Positions 47,895 through 56,271 of a stretch of 64,000 nucleotides of DNA are shown here, piece by piece. The stretch's first letter is position 1. Every line of letters starts with the position of its first letter. This DNA comes from Streptomyces sp. NRRL B-1140 (GTDB lineage Bacteria; Actinomycetota; Actinomycetes; Streptomycetales; Streptomycetaceae): positions 248,001-312,000 of the forward strand of contig NZ_LGEA01000091.1 in assembly GCF_001280065.1 (NCBI RefSeq). Direction: 5' to 3'. The notes under the pieces were generated by a model that saw only the letters and a list, made by a program, of their open reading frames with translations, was not told the origin of the DNA and ran no database searches. The position numbers and the translations under genes were made by a program.

Positions 47895-48543
47895 GCGGCC
47901 GCTGCGTGTCGTCCTGGCGGAGGACAGCGTGCTGCTGCGGGACGGGCTCGTGGGACTGCTGGAGCGCTGCGGGCACCGGGTCGTCGCGGCCGTGGGGGAC
48001 GCGCAGGCGCTGGTCGCCGCCGTCGGGGAGCACGAGCCGGACGTGGTCGTGACGGACGTGCGGATGCCGCCCGGATTCCAGGACGAGGGCCTGCACGCGG
48101 CCGTACGCCTGCGCCAGGAGCGGCCCGCACTGCCCGTGCTGGTCCTCAGTCAGTACGTGCAGCGCCGGTACGCCGCCGAGCTGCTGGACTCCGGCGACGG
48201 CACGGGCGTCGGCTACCTGCTCAAGGACCGCGTCGGCCAGGTCGAGGAGTTCGTCGAGGCACTCGGTGAGGTCGCCGACGGCGGCACGGTCGTCGATCCC
48301 GAGGTCGTACGGCAGTTGCTGCGCCGCCGCCGCGATCCGCTGGAGCGGCTCACCCCGCGCGAGCGGGAGGTGCTGGCGCTGATCGCGGAGGGCCGGTCCA
48401 ACAGCGCCATCGCCCGCGAACTGGTGGTCTCCGAGGCGGCCGTGGGCAAGCACGTCTCCGGCATCCTCACCAAGCTGGACCTGCCGCCGGCCGACACCAC
48501 CCACCGCCGGGTGCTGGCCGTGCTGGCCTATCTGCGGGCCTGA
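47878..48543 (+). CDS. LuxR/NarL-family response regulator
   Basis: A 221-aa response regulator with a receiver domain (residues 1-125; phosphoacceptor Asp60 in VVVTDVRMPP, acidic pocket Glu15-Asp16, Lys in YLLKDRVG). A LuxR-type helix-turn-helix follows (about 157-205; LTPREREVLALIAEGRSNSAIARELVVS). The GTG at 47878 lies inside the end of the kinase gene (17-bp overlap), so kinase and regulator are translationally coupled partners. The nearby inverted repeat and ABC exporter are its likely target. Confidence 0.95.
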   Translation: MSLRVERPLRVVLAEDSVLLRDGLVGLLERCGHRVVAAVGDAQALVAAVGEHEPDVVVTDVRMPPGFQDEGLHAAVRLRQERPALPVLVLSQYVQRRYAAELLDSGDGTGVGYLLKDRVGQVEEFVEALGEVADGGTVVDPEVVRQLLRRRRDPLERLTPREREVLALIAEGRSNSAIARELVVSEAAVGKHVSGILTKLDLPPADTTHRRVLAVLAYLRA

Positions 48544-48575
48544 CGGGACGACAGGGTCGCGCCTAGGGTGCACAC

Positions 48576-49343
48576 ATGACGCTGCAACTGGTTCAGGTGA
48601 ACTTCAAGGCCCGGGACGACTCGGCGCTCGGCCGGTTCTGGGCGGACGCGCTCGGCTGGGGCATGTCCAGTGAGGCTCCCGGGGTCACCAACCTGGAACC
48701 GGTGGGCTTCGACTGGCCGGACCCGTCCGCCGTCTGCGTCGATCTCGTCCGTGTCCCGGACCCGGAGACGGTGCGCTACCGCGTCCACCTCGAACTCGCC
48801 ACCGGCTCCGACGCCCATCAGGCGGAGCTGGTCGCACGCTTGAAGAACCTCGGGGCGACGCCCGTCGACCCGGGGCGGGGCGACGTGCCGTGGACGATGC
48901 TGGCCGACCCGGAGGGCAACGTGTTCAGCGTCCTGGAGCCGCGGGAGCTCTACCGGGACACCGGACCCATCGCCGCCGTGGTCGTCGACTGCGCCGACCC
49001 ACGGGACATGGCCCGGTTCTGGGGCGAGGCGATCGACTGGACCGTCCATGAACTGACCGACGAGCGCGCCCTGCTCCGCTCCGCCGAGGGCGTCGGGCCG
49101 TACCTGGAGTTCCGGCGCACGCCGGAGGACCGGGTCGTCACCAGCCGTGTCCACCTCGACGTCAGGCCCGATCCGGTCGGGGACCAGGCCAAGGAGGTCG
49201 CCCGGCTCGAGGGCCTCGGCGCGAGGCGGGCCGACGTGGGGCAGGGCGACGACGTCCCCTGGGCCGTCCTGGCCGACCCGGAGGGCAACGAGTTCTGCGT
49301 GCTGGGCCGAGGACTGACGGATTCCGCCCCGGCCGAGGGCTGA
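48576..49343 (+). CDS. VOC-family protein with two glyoxalase-like domains
   Basis: This 255-aa protein contains two tandem vicinal-oxygen-chelate modules (about 1-120 and 125-250). Each has a pattern such as VQVNFKARDDSALGRFWADALGW or VVVDCADPRDMARFWGEAIDW, a paired barrel and a closing WTMLADPEGNVFSVLEP / WAVLADPEGNEFCVLGR. The residues that would ligate a metal are only partly conserved, so it may be a binding protein, an antibiotic-sequestering protein or a dioxygenase. Nothing here decides this. It lies 32 bp after the response regulator on the same strand. Confidence 0.88.
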   Translation: MTLQLVQVNFKARDDSALGRFWADALGWGMSSEAPGVTNLEPVGFDWPDPSAVCVDLVRVPDPETVRYRVHLELATGSDAHQAELVARLKNLGATPVDPGRGDVPWTMLADPEGNVFSVLEPRELYRDTGPIAAVVVDCADPRDMARFWGEAIDWTVHELTDERALLRSAEGVGPYLEFRRTPEDRVVTSRVHLDVRPDPVGDQAKEVARLEGLGARRADVGQGDDVPWAVLADPEGNEFCVLGRGLTDSAPAEG

Positions 49344-49400
49344 CGACATCTGCGTCCGCGGCACGGTACCGGTTCTGGACGGGGGCGGGGAGGTCCAGCG

Positions 49401-49426
49401 GAAACACACCGGATGCCGAGTTTTTC
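49401..49426. promoter_or_regulatory. Imperfect palindrome upstream of the P450 gene, possible autoregulatory element
   Basis: A 26-bp imperfect palindrome (about 9 of 13 symmetric positions match), with an AAACACACCGG left arm and a GCCGAGTTTTT right arm. It lies 56 bp before the P450 start. It resembles the AACnnACCGG / CCGGTnnGTT style of gamma-butyrolactone-receptor sites and shares its right arm with the candidate at 52948. The match is weak. Confidence 0.35.
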
Positions 49427-49481
49427 CGGTCCGCTGATCGCACGATGGTCCCCCAACCTCTGGACCGAGGAGCGATGAGCC

Positions 49482-50774
49482 ATGGCAGAACCGCAGGCCT
49501 GCCCCTTCCTGTCGATCGACCCGTCCGGTCAGGACCTCTACGGCGAGATAAGCCGGATCCGTGCCCGGGGCCCGGCCGTGGAGGTCGAACTCCCCGGCGG
49601 CGTCAGGGCGTGGTGGATCACCGGCCTGGAGCTGAACAAGCGGCTGCTGGCCGGCCCCGAGACGAGCAAGGACGCCTTCCGGCACTGGCCGGCCTGGATC
49701 AACGGGGACATCTCCCGCACCTGGCCGCTCGCCATCTGGGTCTCGGTGCGCAACATGGTCACCGCCTACGGCTCCGACCACAGCCGGCTGCGCAAGCCGA
49801 TGGCCGCCGCGTTCACCAAGCGCCGCGTCGACGCGCTCATGCCCCGCGTCCAGGAGATCGTCGACCGGACGCTGGACGCACTGGAGCGCGTCCCCGAGGG
49901 AGAAGTCGTCGACCTGCGGGCCGCGTTCGCGGCGCCGATCCCGCACGAGGTGGTGTGCGAGCTCTTCGGCGTACCGCCCGGCGAGGACGGCCCGCGAGCG
50001 GACCTCTACCGGATCATCAACCGCTTCTTCGACACCGCCATCTCCCTGGAGGACGCCCAGGCCAACGCCGTCGACCTCTACGGCACGCTGACCGCGTTCC
50101 TCCAGCACAAACGCGAGCACCCGGCCGACGACCTGACGACGGCGCTCATCGCCGCGCGCGACGAAGGCAGCTTCAGCGAACAGGAGTTGATGGACAACCT
50201 GATCCTGCTGCTCACAGCCGGTTTCGAGACGACCGTCAATCTCATCGACAACACCGTGCACAGCCTGCTCGCCCACCCCGATCAGCTGGGCCTCGTCCGT
50301 TCCGGGCGCGCGACCTGGGAGGACGCCCTGGAGGAGTCGCTGCGCTTCGAGGCGCCGGGTGCCATGTCCGGTCTGCGCTACGCCGTGCGGGACATCGAGA
50401 TCGAGCCGGGCCTGACCATCCCCGAGGGCGACCCGCTCGTGGTGTCCTTCGCCGGTGCCGGGCGCGATCCCGAGCGGCACGGGCCCGACGCCGACCGGTT
50501 CGACATCACCCGCGGCACCAGCCGTGACCACGTGTCCTTCGGCCACGGCGTGCACCACTGTCTGGGCCGGCCCCTGGCGATGGCCGAGGCGACCGTGGCC
50601 CTGACGTCGCTGTTCGCGCGCTTCCCGCGGCTGGCCCTGGCCGACCCGTCGCAGCCGCCGAAGCGGCTGCGGTCCATCATCTCCACCGGTCACGAGGAAC
50701 TGCCGGTGCTCCTGCACGGCCGGGGGCCCGGCCCGCGCCCGGAGGAGGCGGCGGGTGCGGTGGAGGCGGAGTGA
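49482..50774 (+). CDS. Cytochrome P450 (class I bacterial)
   Basis: This 430-aa soluble P450 has the heme motif FGHGVHHCLGRP with thiolate Cys360, the ExxR pair Glu285-Arg288 (in EESLRFEAP), the I-helix LLLTAGFETTVN and a C-terminal Glu/Ala-rich tail. The FETTVN I-helix has Glu-Thr-Thr in place of the more usual Asp/Glu-Thr. It should hydroxylate or epoxidise a small lipid-like or polyketide substrate with a ferredoxin partner that is not encoded here. It abuts the epimerase tail to tail. Together with AfsA it resembles hormone-tailoring P450s in butyrolactone and butenolide clusters (inference). Confidence 0.95.
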   Translation: MAEPQACPFLSIDPSGQDLYGEISRIRARGPAVEVELPGGVRAWWITGLELNKRLLAGPETSKDAFRHWPAWINGDISRTWPLAIWVSVRNMVTAYGSDHSRLRKPMAAAFTKRRVDALMPRVQEIVDRTLDALERVPEGEVVDLRAAFAAPIPHEVVCELFGVPPGEDGPRADLYRIINRFFDTAISLEDAQANAVDLYGTLTAFLQHKREHPADDLTTALIAARDEGSFSEQELMDNLILLLTAGFETTVNLIDNTVHSLLAHPDQLGLVRSGRATWEDALEESLRFEAPGAMSGLRYAVRDIEIEPGLTIPEGDPLVVSFAGAGRDPERHGPDADRFDITRGTSRDHVSFGHGVHHCLGRPLAMAEATVALTSLFARFPRLALADPSQPPKRLRSIISTGHEELPVLLHGRGPGPRPEEAAGAVEAE

Positions 50775-51698
50775 TCAGGAGACCTTCCGCCCCTGGAGGA
50801 ACGCGCGGTACCAGGGCGCCGCGCGGGTGAAGCCGGCCGCGAACCCCTCGCCGGGCGAGCAGTCGAAGGCCTTCCAGAACGTGTCGTCCACGAACCAGTG
50901 GTCGGTCGTGAGCATGCCGAGATGGTGAAGGGCGAGGGGTGACCCGGCGGCCCGGTCGAGGGCGGCGGCGACGTCCAGGGCCGGGCCGCCGCCCGGCTCC
51001 CCCAGTTCCCGGGAGATGAACGCCAGCAAGTCCGCGACCGGCACCGGCTCGGGGTGGTTCACGTAGTGCACACCGCCGCCGGGTGCCGGGGAGAGCGCGG
51101 CGGCCACCACCGCACGGCCCAGGGTGCCGACGTCGATCATCGACTGGAGGGCCGTGCAGCCGGTCAGGGTGGCCGACAGTTCGTTCATCAGCCACACCAG
51201 GCCGGGTATCACCCAGCGATCACCCTCGCCGTACACGAGGTGAGGGCGCAGCACCAGGCCGCCCGCGTCGAGGACGTACCGCTCGGCGGCGGCCCGGGTG
51301 CGGCTGGTGGGTGACGCGGGCGCGATCGGGACCTCGCCGGGGCGTACGCCGCGGAACGGGCCCCGGCCGTGCACGGCGGCGGTACTGACGTACAGGATCC
51401 GGCGCACTCCGGCGCGCACGGCCTCCTCGACCAGGGCCCGGGTGCCGTGGTCGTTGACCGCCTCGGTCGTTTCGGCGTCGCCGTCGACCCGCGTGGCGCA
51501 GTGGACCAGGACGTCGACCCCGGCGCAGACGCCGCGCAGGGAGGGCGGGGCGCACAGGTCGCCGTGCACGTACTCGGGCCCCTGAGGTGCGTGCCGGGAC
51601 AACAGACGTACGTCGGTGCCCGGTTGCCGCCGAGCCGTGGTCGCGACCCGGCCGCCGACGAAGCCGCTCGAGCCCGTGATCAGGATGGTGAGCGTCAC
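50775..51698 (-). CDS. NAD-dependent epimerase/dehydratase-family protein
   Basis: This 307-aa short-chain-type reductase has the Rossmann motif ITGSSGFVGG at residues 7-16, the conserved VHCATRVDGD/TEAVNDHGTRALVEEAV region (about 65-95), YVSTAAVHGRG near 105 and the RPHLVYGEGD motif. It resembles the NAD-dependent enzymes found beside AfsA in hormone clusters, where such reductases finish the butyrolactone (family knowledge). The stop lies directly against the P450 stop. The start overlaps the AfsA-like stop by four bases (GTGA), so the two are an operon. Confidence 0.93.
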   Translation of the reverse strand: MTLTILITGSSGFVGGRVATTARRQPGTDVRLLSRHAPQGPEYVHGDLCAPPSLRGVCAGVDVLVHCATRVDGDAETTEAVNDHGTRALVEEAVRAGVRRILYVSTAAVHGRGPFRGVRPGEVPIAPASPTSRTRAAAERYVLDAGGLVLRPHLVYGEGDRWVIPGLVWLMNELSATLTGCTALQSMIDVGTLGRAVVAAALSPAPGGGVHYVNHPEPVPVADLLAFISRELGEPGGGPALDVAAALDRAAGSPLALHHLGMLTTDHWFVDDTFWKAFDCSPGEGFAAGFTRAAPWYRAFLQGRKVS

Positions 51699-52903
51699 GG
51701 CTGGGACGGTACCCGCGCGGGCCGGGCGGAGGTCAGGGAGGCGGTGAAGACGGACTCGCCGTCCTGCCGCCCCGACACCCTTACGGTCACCTCCCCGGAG
51801 CCGTCATCGAGTACCGCGGTCTCGACGCGGCAGGGGCTGTGCAGTTCGGTGTACCGGGTGAAGCCGGCCGTCATCCTGTTCGGCAGGAAGGGGTGCAGGC
51901 CGGACGCGGCGGTCGCGGCCTGGCGGGCCGCCTCGAACAGGACCATGCCGGGGACGTGGTCGTTGGGACGCGGGAAGAGGACCGGGTGGCCGGTGTCGAC
52001 GCGCAGATTCCAGACGCCCGGGCGGTCGCCGGGAGCGAGGACGACGTCCTCGGCGCGGGTGCGGCCCGCGGTGTGCGGCGCTATGCCCGCCAGGAGGGGG
52101 ACGGGCCGGTCCACGGCGTTCGACCTGTCCGCCCGCAGACGGCGGTAGGCGCGCGGTGAGGTGCAGCCGGTGCTTCCGGTGCCGTGGGCGACGAGCCGTC
52201 CCGCGCGGCGGAACTCCATCGTGGTCCGCATGCTGTGCAGACCGCGGCCGCGGCGGCGGACCTCGGAACACACGACGTCGAACTCGACCGGTTCGGCGGC
52301 GTCCGCCAGCAGCAGCGCGGCCGGGTCGACGTGGACCGTCATGTCCCGCATGACGAAGTGCGTGTCGGCCGGGGCGCCGAACTCGGCGTGCGCCAGCACC
52401 ATCGAAGCCTGCCGCAACGTTTCGCCCACGACCATCGGGTCCTGGTGGCGGTCGTCCACGGGGCCGAAGAAGGGGTGGTCGGCCGGCCAGTCGGCGATGA
52501 AGCGGAAGCGGTTGCCGGAGATTCGGGTCCACCGGGTGGGGAAGACGTCCCTGTCAGTGGTGCGATGGGCGAGTTCCTGGGTGACGACGGCGGTGGTGTG
52601 GGAGCGGGAGGCGAGGCGGCCGGTGACGGGGGAGGGCGGCGGGAGTACGCCGGCGACGTCCGCCGATGCCGAGGGCTGCTCGGTTTCCCTGTCCGCGTCC
52701 GTGTCCGTGGCCTCGGACGCATGGGCTTCGGCGGTGGCGGCCGGTGGTGCGGGTGCCTCGGCGGCGGGGCGCGGTGGGGCGACCGACCGGGGCGCGGGGG
52801 TCCGTGGCGGGTTCTCGACGGTCGTGGAGCCTTCGTTCGCCGGACGGCCCCGGCCTCCGGTCTGCTCCTCCGTGAGTGCGCTCAAAGGCCCTGTCTGCGG
52901 CAT
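51695..52903 (-). CDS. AfsA/ScbA-like autoregulator biosynthesis protein
   Basis: AfsA condenses a beta-keto acyl chain with dihydroxyacetone phosphate to start gamma-butyrolactone synthesis. The 402-aa protein has an Ala/Pro/Glu-rich N-terminal extension (about 1-105) and two AfsA hotdog repeats (about 105-240 and 260-395). These carry family patterns (WPADHPFFGPVDDRHQDPMVVGETLRQASMVLAH and FPRPNDHVPGMVLFEAARQAATAAS). It is translationally coupled to the epimerase and divergent from the TetR gene, as in scbA/scbR. The product is unknown. Confidence 0.92.
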   Translation of the reverse strand: MPQTGPLSALTEEQTGGRGRPANEGSTTVENPPRTPAPRSVAPPRPAAEAPAPPAATAEAHASEATDTDADRETEQPSASADVAGVLPPPSPVTGRLASRSHTTAVVTQELAHRTTDRDVFPTRWTRISGNRFRFIADWPADHPFFGPVDDRHQDPMVVGETLRQASMVLAHAEFGAPADTHFVMRDMTVHVDPAALLLADAAEPVEFDVVCSEVRRRGRGLHSMRTTMEFRRAGRLVAHGTGSTGCTSPRAYRRLRADRSNAVDRPVPLLAGIAPHTAGRTRAEDVVLAPGDRPGVWNLRVDTGHPVLFPRPNDHVPGMVLFEAARQAATAASGLHPFLPNRMTAGFTRYTELHSPCRVETAVLDDGSGEVTVRVSGRQDGESVFTASLTSARPARVPSQP

Positions 52904-52947
52904 GAGAACCCCCGGATCGGCTGCCTGGCCGCGATCGACGCTCGACT

Positions 52948-52973
52948 AAGATACGGACAAGCCGGTTTTTTTC
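52948..52973. promoter_or_regulatory. Candidate autoregulatory element (ARE) in the divergent AfsA/TetR promoter
   Basis: A 26-bp stretch has AAGATACGGAC on the left and AAGCCGGTTTTTTTC on the right. The right half matches the GCCGGTTTGT style of ArpA/ScbR half-sites, and the left, read inverted (GTCCGTATCTT), is also close. It lies 45 bp before the AfsA-like start and 88 bp before the receptor start. The half-sites are partial. Confidence 0.5.
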
Positions 52974-53060
52974 AAAGGGCCGGCCAAGCCCTTGACCAGG
53001 CTCTCGCGCCCTCGCCACACAGCTACTTCACAGGGATCGACAAGGATCAGGAGGCATCCG

Positions 53061-53756
53061 ATGGCGCGACAGGAGCGCGCGATCCGCACCCGGCGGACCA
53101 TCCTGGAAGCGGCCGCGGCCGTCTTCGACGAACGCGGCTACACCTCGGCGACCATCGGCGAGATCCTGGTCCGGGCCGGCGTCACCAAGGGTGCGCTGTA
53201 CTTCCACTTCGGCTCCAAGGAGGAGCTGGCGGTGGGGGTGTTCGAGGAGCAGCTCGCGATCACGCTCCCGCCGCAGGCCAGCAAGCTTCAGGAACTGGTC
53301 GACTCCGGTCTGGTGATGGCCCGCCGGCTGAGGGTCGACCCGCTGGTGCGGGCCAGTGTGGGGCTCGCCCTCGACCAGGGGGCCATGGACCTGGACCGCA
53401 CGCCGGCCTTCCGGATGTGGATCGACCAGAACACGCAGCAGCTGGCCGAGGCGAAGGCGCACGGTGAGCTGCTCCCGCACGTCGACGTGGCGGAGACGGC
53501 GGAGCTGCTGGTCGGCAGCTTCTCCGGGGTGCAGCTGCTGTCACAGCTGCGCTGCCAGCGGGAGGATCTGGAGCGCCGGGTCGTCGTGCTGTTCGAGCAC
53601 TTCCTCCCCAGTATCACCGTGCCGGCGGTGCTGGCCAGGCTCGACGTCTCGGAGGAGCGGGCCGAGCGGCTGCTGGCGCGGATCCTCTCGGAGGAGGCGG
53701 CCGGGCCGGCGCAGGACTCGGTGCCCGCCCCGGCCCCCGTGTCCTCGGGGGCGTAG
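53061..53756 (+). CDS. TetR-family receptor, ArpA/ScbR type
   Basis: This 231-aa protein has an N-terminal TetR helix-turn-helix (residues 1-60; RRTILEAAAAVFDERGYTSATIGEILVRAGVTKGALYFHFGSKEEL). The KGALYFHFGSKEELAVGVFEEQ segment is characteristic of gamma-butyrolactone receptors. The ligand domain is 60-215. It is divergent from the AfsA-like gene and is the obvious sensor of its product, repressing both promoters until the signal binds (inference). The ATG follows an AGGAGGCATCCG ribosome site. Confidence 0.94.
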   Translation: MARQERAIRTRRTILEAAAAVFDERGYTSATIGEILVRAGVTKGALYFHFGSKEELAVGVFEEQLAITLPPQASKLQELVDSGLVMARRLRVDPLVRASVGLALDQGAMDLDRTPAFRMWIDQNTQQLAEAKAHGELLPHVDVAETAELLVGSFSGVQLLSQLRCQREDLERRVVVLFEHFLPSITVPAVLARLDVSEERAERLLARILSEEAAGPAQDSVPAPAPVSSGA

Positions 53757-53781
53757 ACACCGCCGTACGGGCCAGGCGGGG

Positions 53782-53808
53782 GTGTCCACAGCGGTGGAGT
53801 TGTCCACA
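53782..53808. promoter_or_regulatory. Pair of DnaA boxes upstream of the DUF2252 gene
   Basis: GTGTCCACA (53782-53790) and a perfect TTGTCCACA (53800-53808) lie in the 130-bp gap before the DUF2252 gene, about 44.5 kb from oriC. Confidence 0.7.
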
Positions 53809-53886
53809 GGGTCTGACGCGTTTCGGCCACCGGTTGTACGGTCGGCACGAGCTGATGTTCGTGCGCGTACGGGGAAGGCGGTCGGG

Positions 53887-55326
53887 ATGACCGGCAGTGG
53901 AGTTCACGGCGAGAGCGGGACGGCGGCGAGGTCCGGGGCGCCGCGCAGGCTGCCCCGGGTGCGCGGCTTCGCCGAGTGGCCGGCCGCCGGGTCGCCCAAG
54001 GACGACGGCAAGGCCCTGCGCAAGCGGACCCCGCGCAGCTCACACGCCTCCCTCGACCTGGACCCGTCCCGGCCCGACGCGGTGAGCGCCGTCGAGGAGT
54101 CGGGCCGCGGGCGGCTGCCGGAGCTGACCCCGATACGGGTCGGCCGCATGGCCGCCACCCCGTTCGCGTTCCTGCGCGGCTCGGCGGGACTCATGGCGTA
54201 CGACCTCGCGCGCACACCCATGACCGGGATCCGGGCCCAGCTCTGCGGCGACGCCCACGCGGCCAATTTCGGCCTGTACGGCGACGCGCGCGGCGGCCTG
54301 GTCATCGACCTGAACGACTTCGACGAGACGGTGCCCGGCCCCTGGGAGTGGGACCTCAAACGGCTCGCTGCCTCCCTGGTGCTCGCGGGCCGGGTGGCCG
54401 GCGCCGACGAGGACCAGTGCCGCAAGGCGGCCTACGACGCCGCCGGTGCCTATCGCAGGACCATGCGGCTGCTGGCCAGGCTGCCGGTGCTGGACGCGTG
54501 GAACGCCATCGCCGACGAGGAGCTCGTCTCCCACACCGACGCCCATGACCTGCTCGGCACGCTGGAGCGGGTCTCCGAGAAGGCCCGCCACAACACCAGC
54601 GGCCGCTTCGCGGCCAAGTCGACCGAGGCCACGGAGGACGGCGGACGCCGGTTCGTGGATGCCCCACCGGTGCTGCGCCGCGTCCCGGACGCCCAGGCCG
54701 CGGCGGTGGCCGCGTCGCTGGAGGAATACGTCGGCACCCTCCAGGAGGACCGCCTTCCCCTCCTCGCCCGGCACGCGGTGCATGACGTCGCCTTCCGCGT
54801 CGTCGGCACGGGCAGCGTCGGCACCCGGTCCTACGTCGTGCTGCTCCTGGACCACCGGGGCGAGCCGCTGGTGCTGCAGGTCAAGGAGGCGCGGACGTCG
54901 GCGCTGGTGCCGCACCTGGCGACGGCCGGCTTCGAGACGCCGGAGGCCGGCCACGAGGGGCGGCGGGTCGTGCTGGGCCAGAAGCGGATGCAGGTCGTGA
55001 GCGACAACCTGCTGGGCTGGACGACGGTCGACGGGTTGCCCTTCCAGGTCCGCCAGTTCCGCAACCGCAAGGGCAGCGTCGATCCGGCCGCCCTGGCCAC
55101 CGACCAGCTGGACGACTACGGCCGTATGACCGGTGCCCTCCTCGCGCGGGCGCACGCGCACAGCGCCGATCCGCGGCTCATCGCCGGGTACTGCGGGAAG
55201 AACGACGAGCTGGACGAGGCGATGGCGGCCTTCGCCGTGGCCTACGCGGACCGGACCGAGGCGGATCACGCGGAGCTGCTGGCGGGGGTGCGGGCGGGGA
55301 AGGTCGCGGCGGAGATGGGGGTGTAG
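53887..55326 (+). CDS. DUF2252 family protein
   Basis: This 479-aa protein (ATG at 53887 after GGAAGGCGG) covers the DUF2252 domain, a kinase-fold-like family. It has MAATPFAFLRGSA, LCGDAHAANFGLYGDARGGLVIDLNDFDETVPGPWEWDLKRL (residues ~120-160, the presumed catalytic and metal-binding core with His and Asp residues) and VRQFRNRKGSVDP. The function is unknown; it resembles phosphotransferases (aminoglycoside-type fold), but its substrate is not established. Upstream open frame to 53356 overlaps the TetR gene and is rejected. Confidence 0.9.
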   Translation: MTGSGVHGESGTAARSGAPRRLPRVRGFAEWPAAGSPKDDGKALRKRTPRSSHASLDLDPSRPDAVSAVEESGRGRLPELTPIRVGRMAATPFAFLRGSAGLMAYDLARTPMTGIRAQLCGDAHAANFGLYGDARGGLVIDLNDFDETVPGPWEWDLKRLAASLVLAGRVAGADEDQCRKAAYDAAGAYRRTMRLLARLPVLDAWNAIADEELVSHTDAHDLLGTLERVSEKARHNTSGRFAAKSTEATEDGGRRFVDAPPVLRRVPDAQAAAVAASLEEYVGTLQEDRLPLLARHAVHDVAFRVVGTGSVGTRSYVVLLLDHRGEPLVLQVKEARTSALVPHLATAGFETPEAGHEGRRVVLGQKRMQVVSDNLLGWTTVDGLPFQVRQFRNRKGSVDPAALATDQLDDYGRMTGALLARAHAHSADPRLIAGYCGKNDELDEAMAAFAVAYADRTEADHAELLAGVRAGKVAAEMGV

Positions 55327-55384
55327 GCGGCAGGGGTGAGCGGTTGGAGCCGGACCCGGCCGCTGCGTCACCTAGGCTGGTCGG

Positions 55385-56224
55385 GTGACGACCCCGGAAG
55401 CTGAGCAGGATGGTGGCGACGCCGCACGGCCCGAGGCGCGGCTGGAGCGGGCCGTGCGGGCCGCCGAGCAGGCGTTGATCGAGTACGAGATCGCGGTGGA
55501 GACCTTCCGCGTCGAGGTCGAGAACTTTTCCCGGCTGCACGAACAGAAACTCGGCCCGCTGTACGCCCGGCTCGAGGAGCTGGACGCCCGGATCCTGGAG
55601 GCCAGAGCCGCCCGCAGCGGCGACCCGGCGGACCGGCAGCGGGCGCAGGAGGCCAGGGCGCGGCTCGCGCCCATCCCCGGTGTCGAGGAGCTGCTGCACG
55701 GCTGGATGGACGGCAGCGGTCTGTTCCCCGAGGCCACGGCGATGCTCACGGACCAGCCGGTCCGGCCCCCGCAGCGGGTGCGCCCCAGTGAGGAGGCCCG
55801 CAAGCTCTACCGCGACCTCGCCCGCAAGGCCCACCCGGACCTGGCACAGGAGGAGAAGGAGCGCGCGCGGCGCGAGGAGTTCATCACGCGGGTCAACGCC
55901 GCCTACGCCCGGGGCGACGAGACGGAGCTGCGCGAGCTCGCCGCGGAGTGGGCCGAGGGACCCGAGCTGAAGCGGGGCCCCAGCCGCGCCGAGGAGCTCT
56001 ACGCCCGCCTCGAGTGGCTCGCCCAGCGCAAGGAGCTGCTCGGGCTGCTGGCCGGGGAGCTGGAGGACAGTGCCATCGGCCACATGCTGCAGCTGGCCCC
56101 GGACGACCCGGACCGGCTCCTGGACGAGATCGGGCAGGGCCTCCTCGCCCAGGTCGCCGAGCGGGAGGCGGAACTGGCCGCGCTGCTCGACGGCGGAGAA
56201 GGCCAGGGCCAGGGCCGGGGCTGA
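55385..56224 (+). CDS. J-domain-containing protein
   Basis: This 279-aa protein has an N-terminal coiled-coil region (residues ~17-95) and a short J-like domain with the HPD motif at 150-152 (LYRDLARKAHPDLAQEEKERARREEFITRVNAAYARGD). A second coiled region (about 200-279) follows. It is probably a DnaK co-chaperone or an adaptor to another partner (inference). There is no Gly/Phe-rich or zinc-finger region, so it is not a full DnaJ. The GTG at 55385 is the only good start. Confidence 0.88.
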   Translation: MTTPEAEQDGGDAARPEARLERAVRAAEQALIEYEIAVETFRVEVENFSRLHEQKLGPLYARLEELDARILEARAARSGDPADRQRAQEARARLAPIPGVEELLHGWMDGSGLFPEATAMLTDQPVRPPQRVRPSEEARKLYRDLARKAHPDLAQEEKERARREEFITRVNAAYARGDETELRELAAEWAEGPELKRGPSRAEELYARLEWLAQRKELLGLLAGELEDSAIGHMLQLAPDDPDRLLDEIGQGLLAQVAEREAELAALLDGGEGQGQGRG

Positions 56225-56271
56225 GCCGTGCCCCGGCCGGCGTTCCGGCCGGTTCCGGTAGCGTCGGGTAC

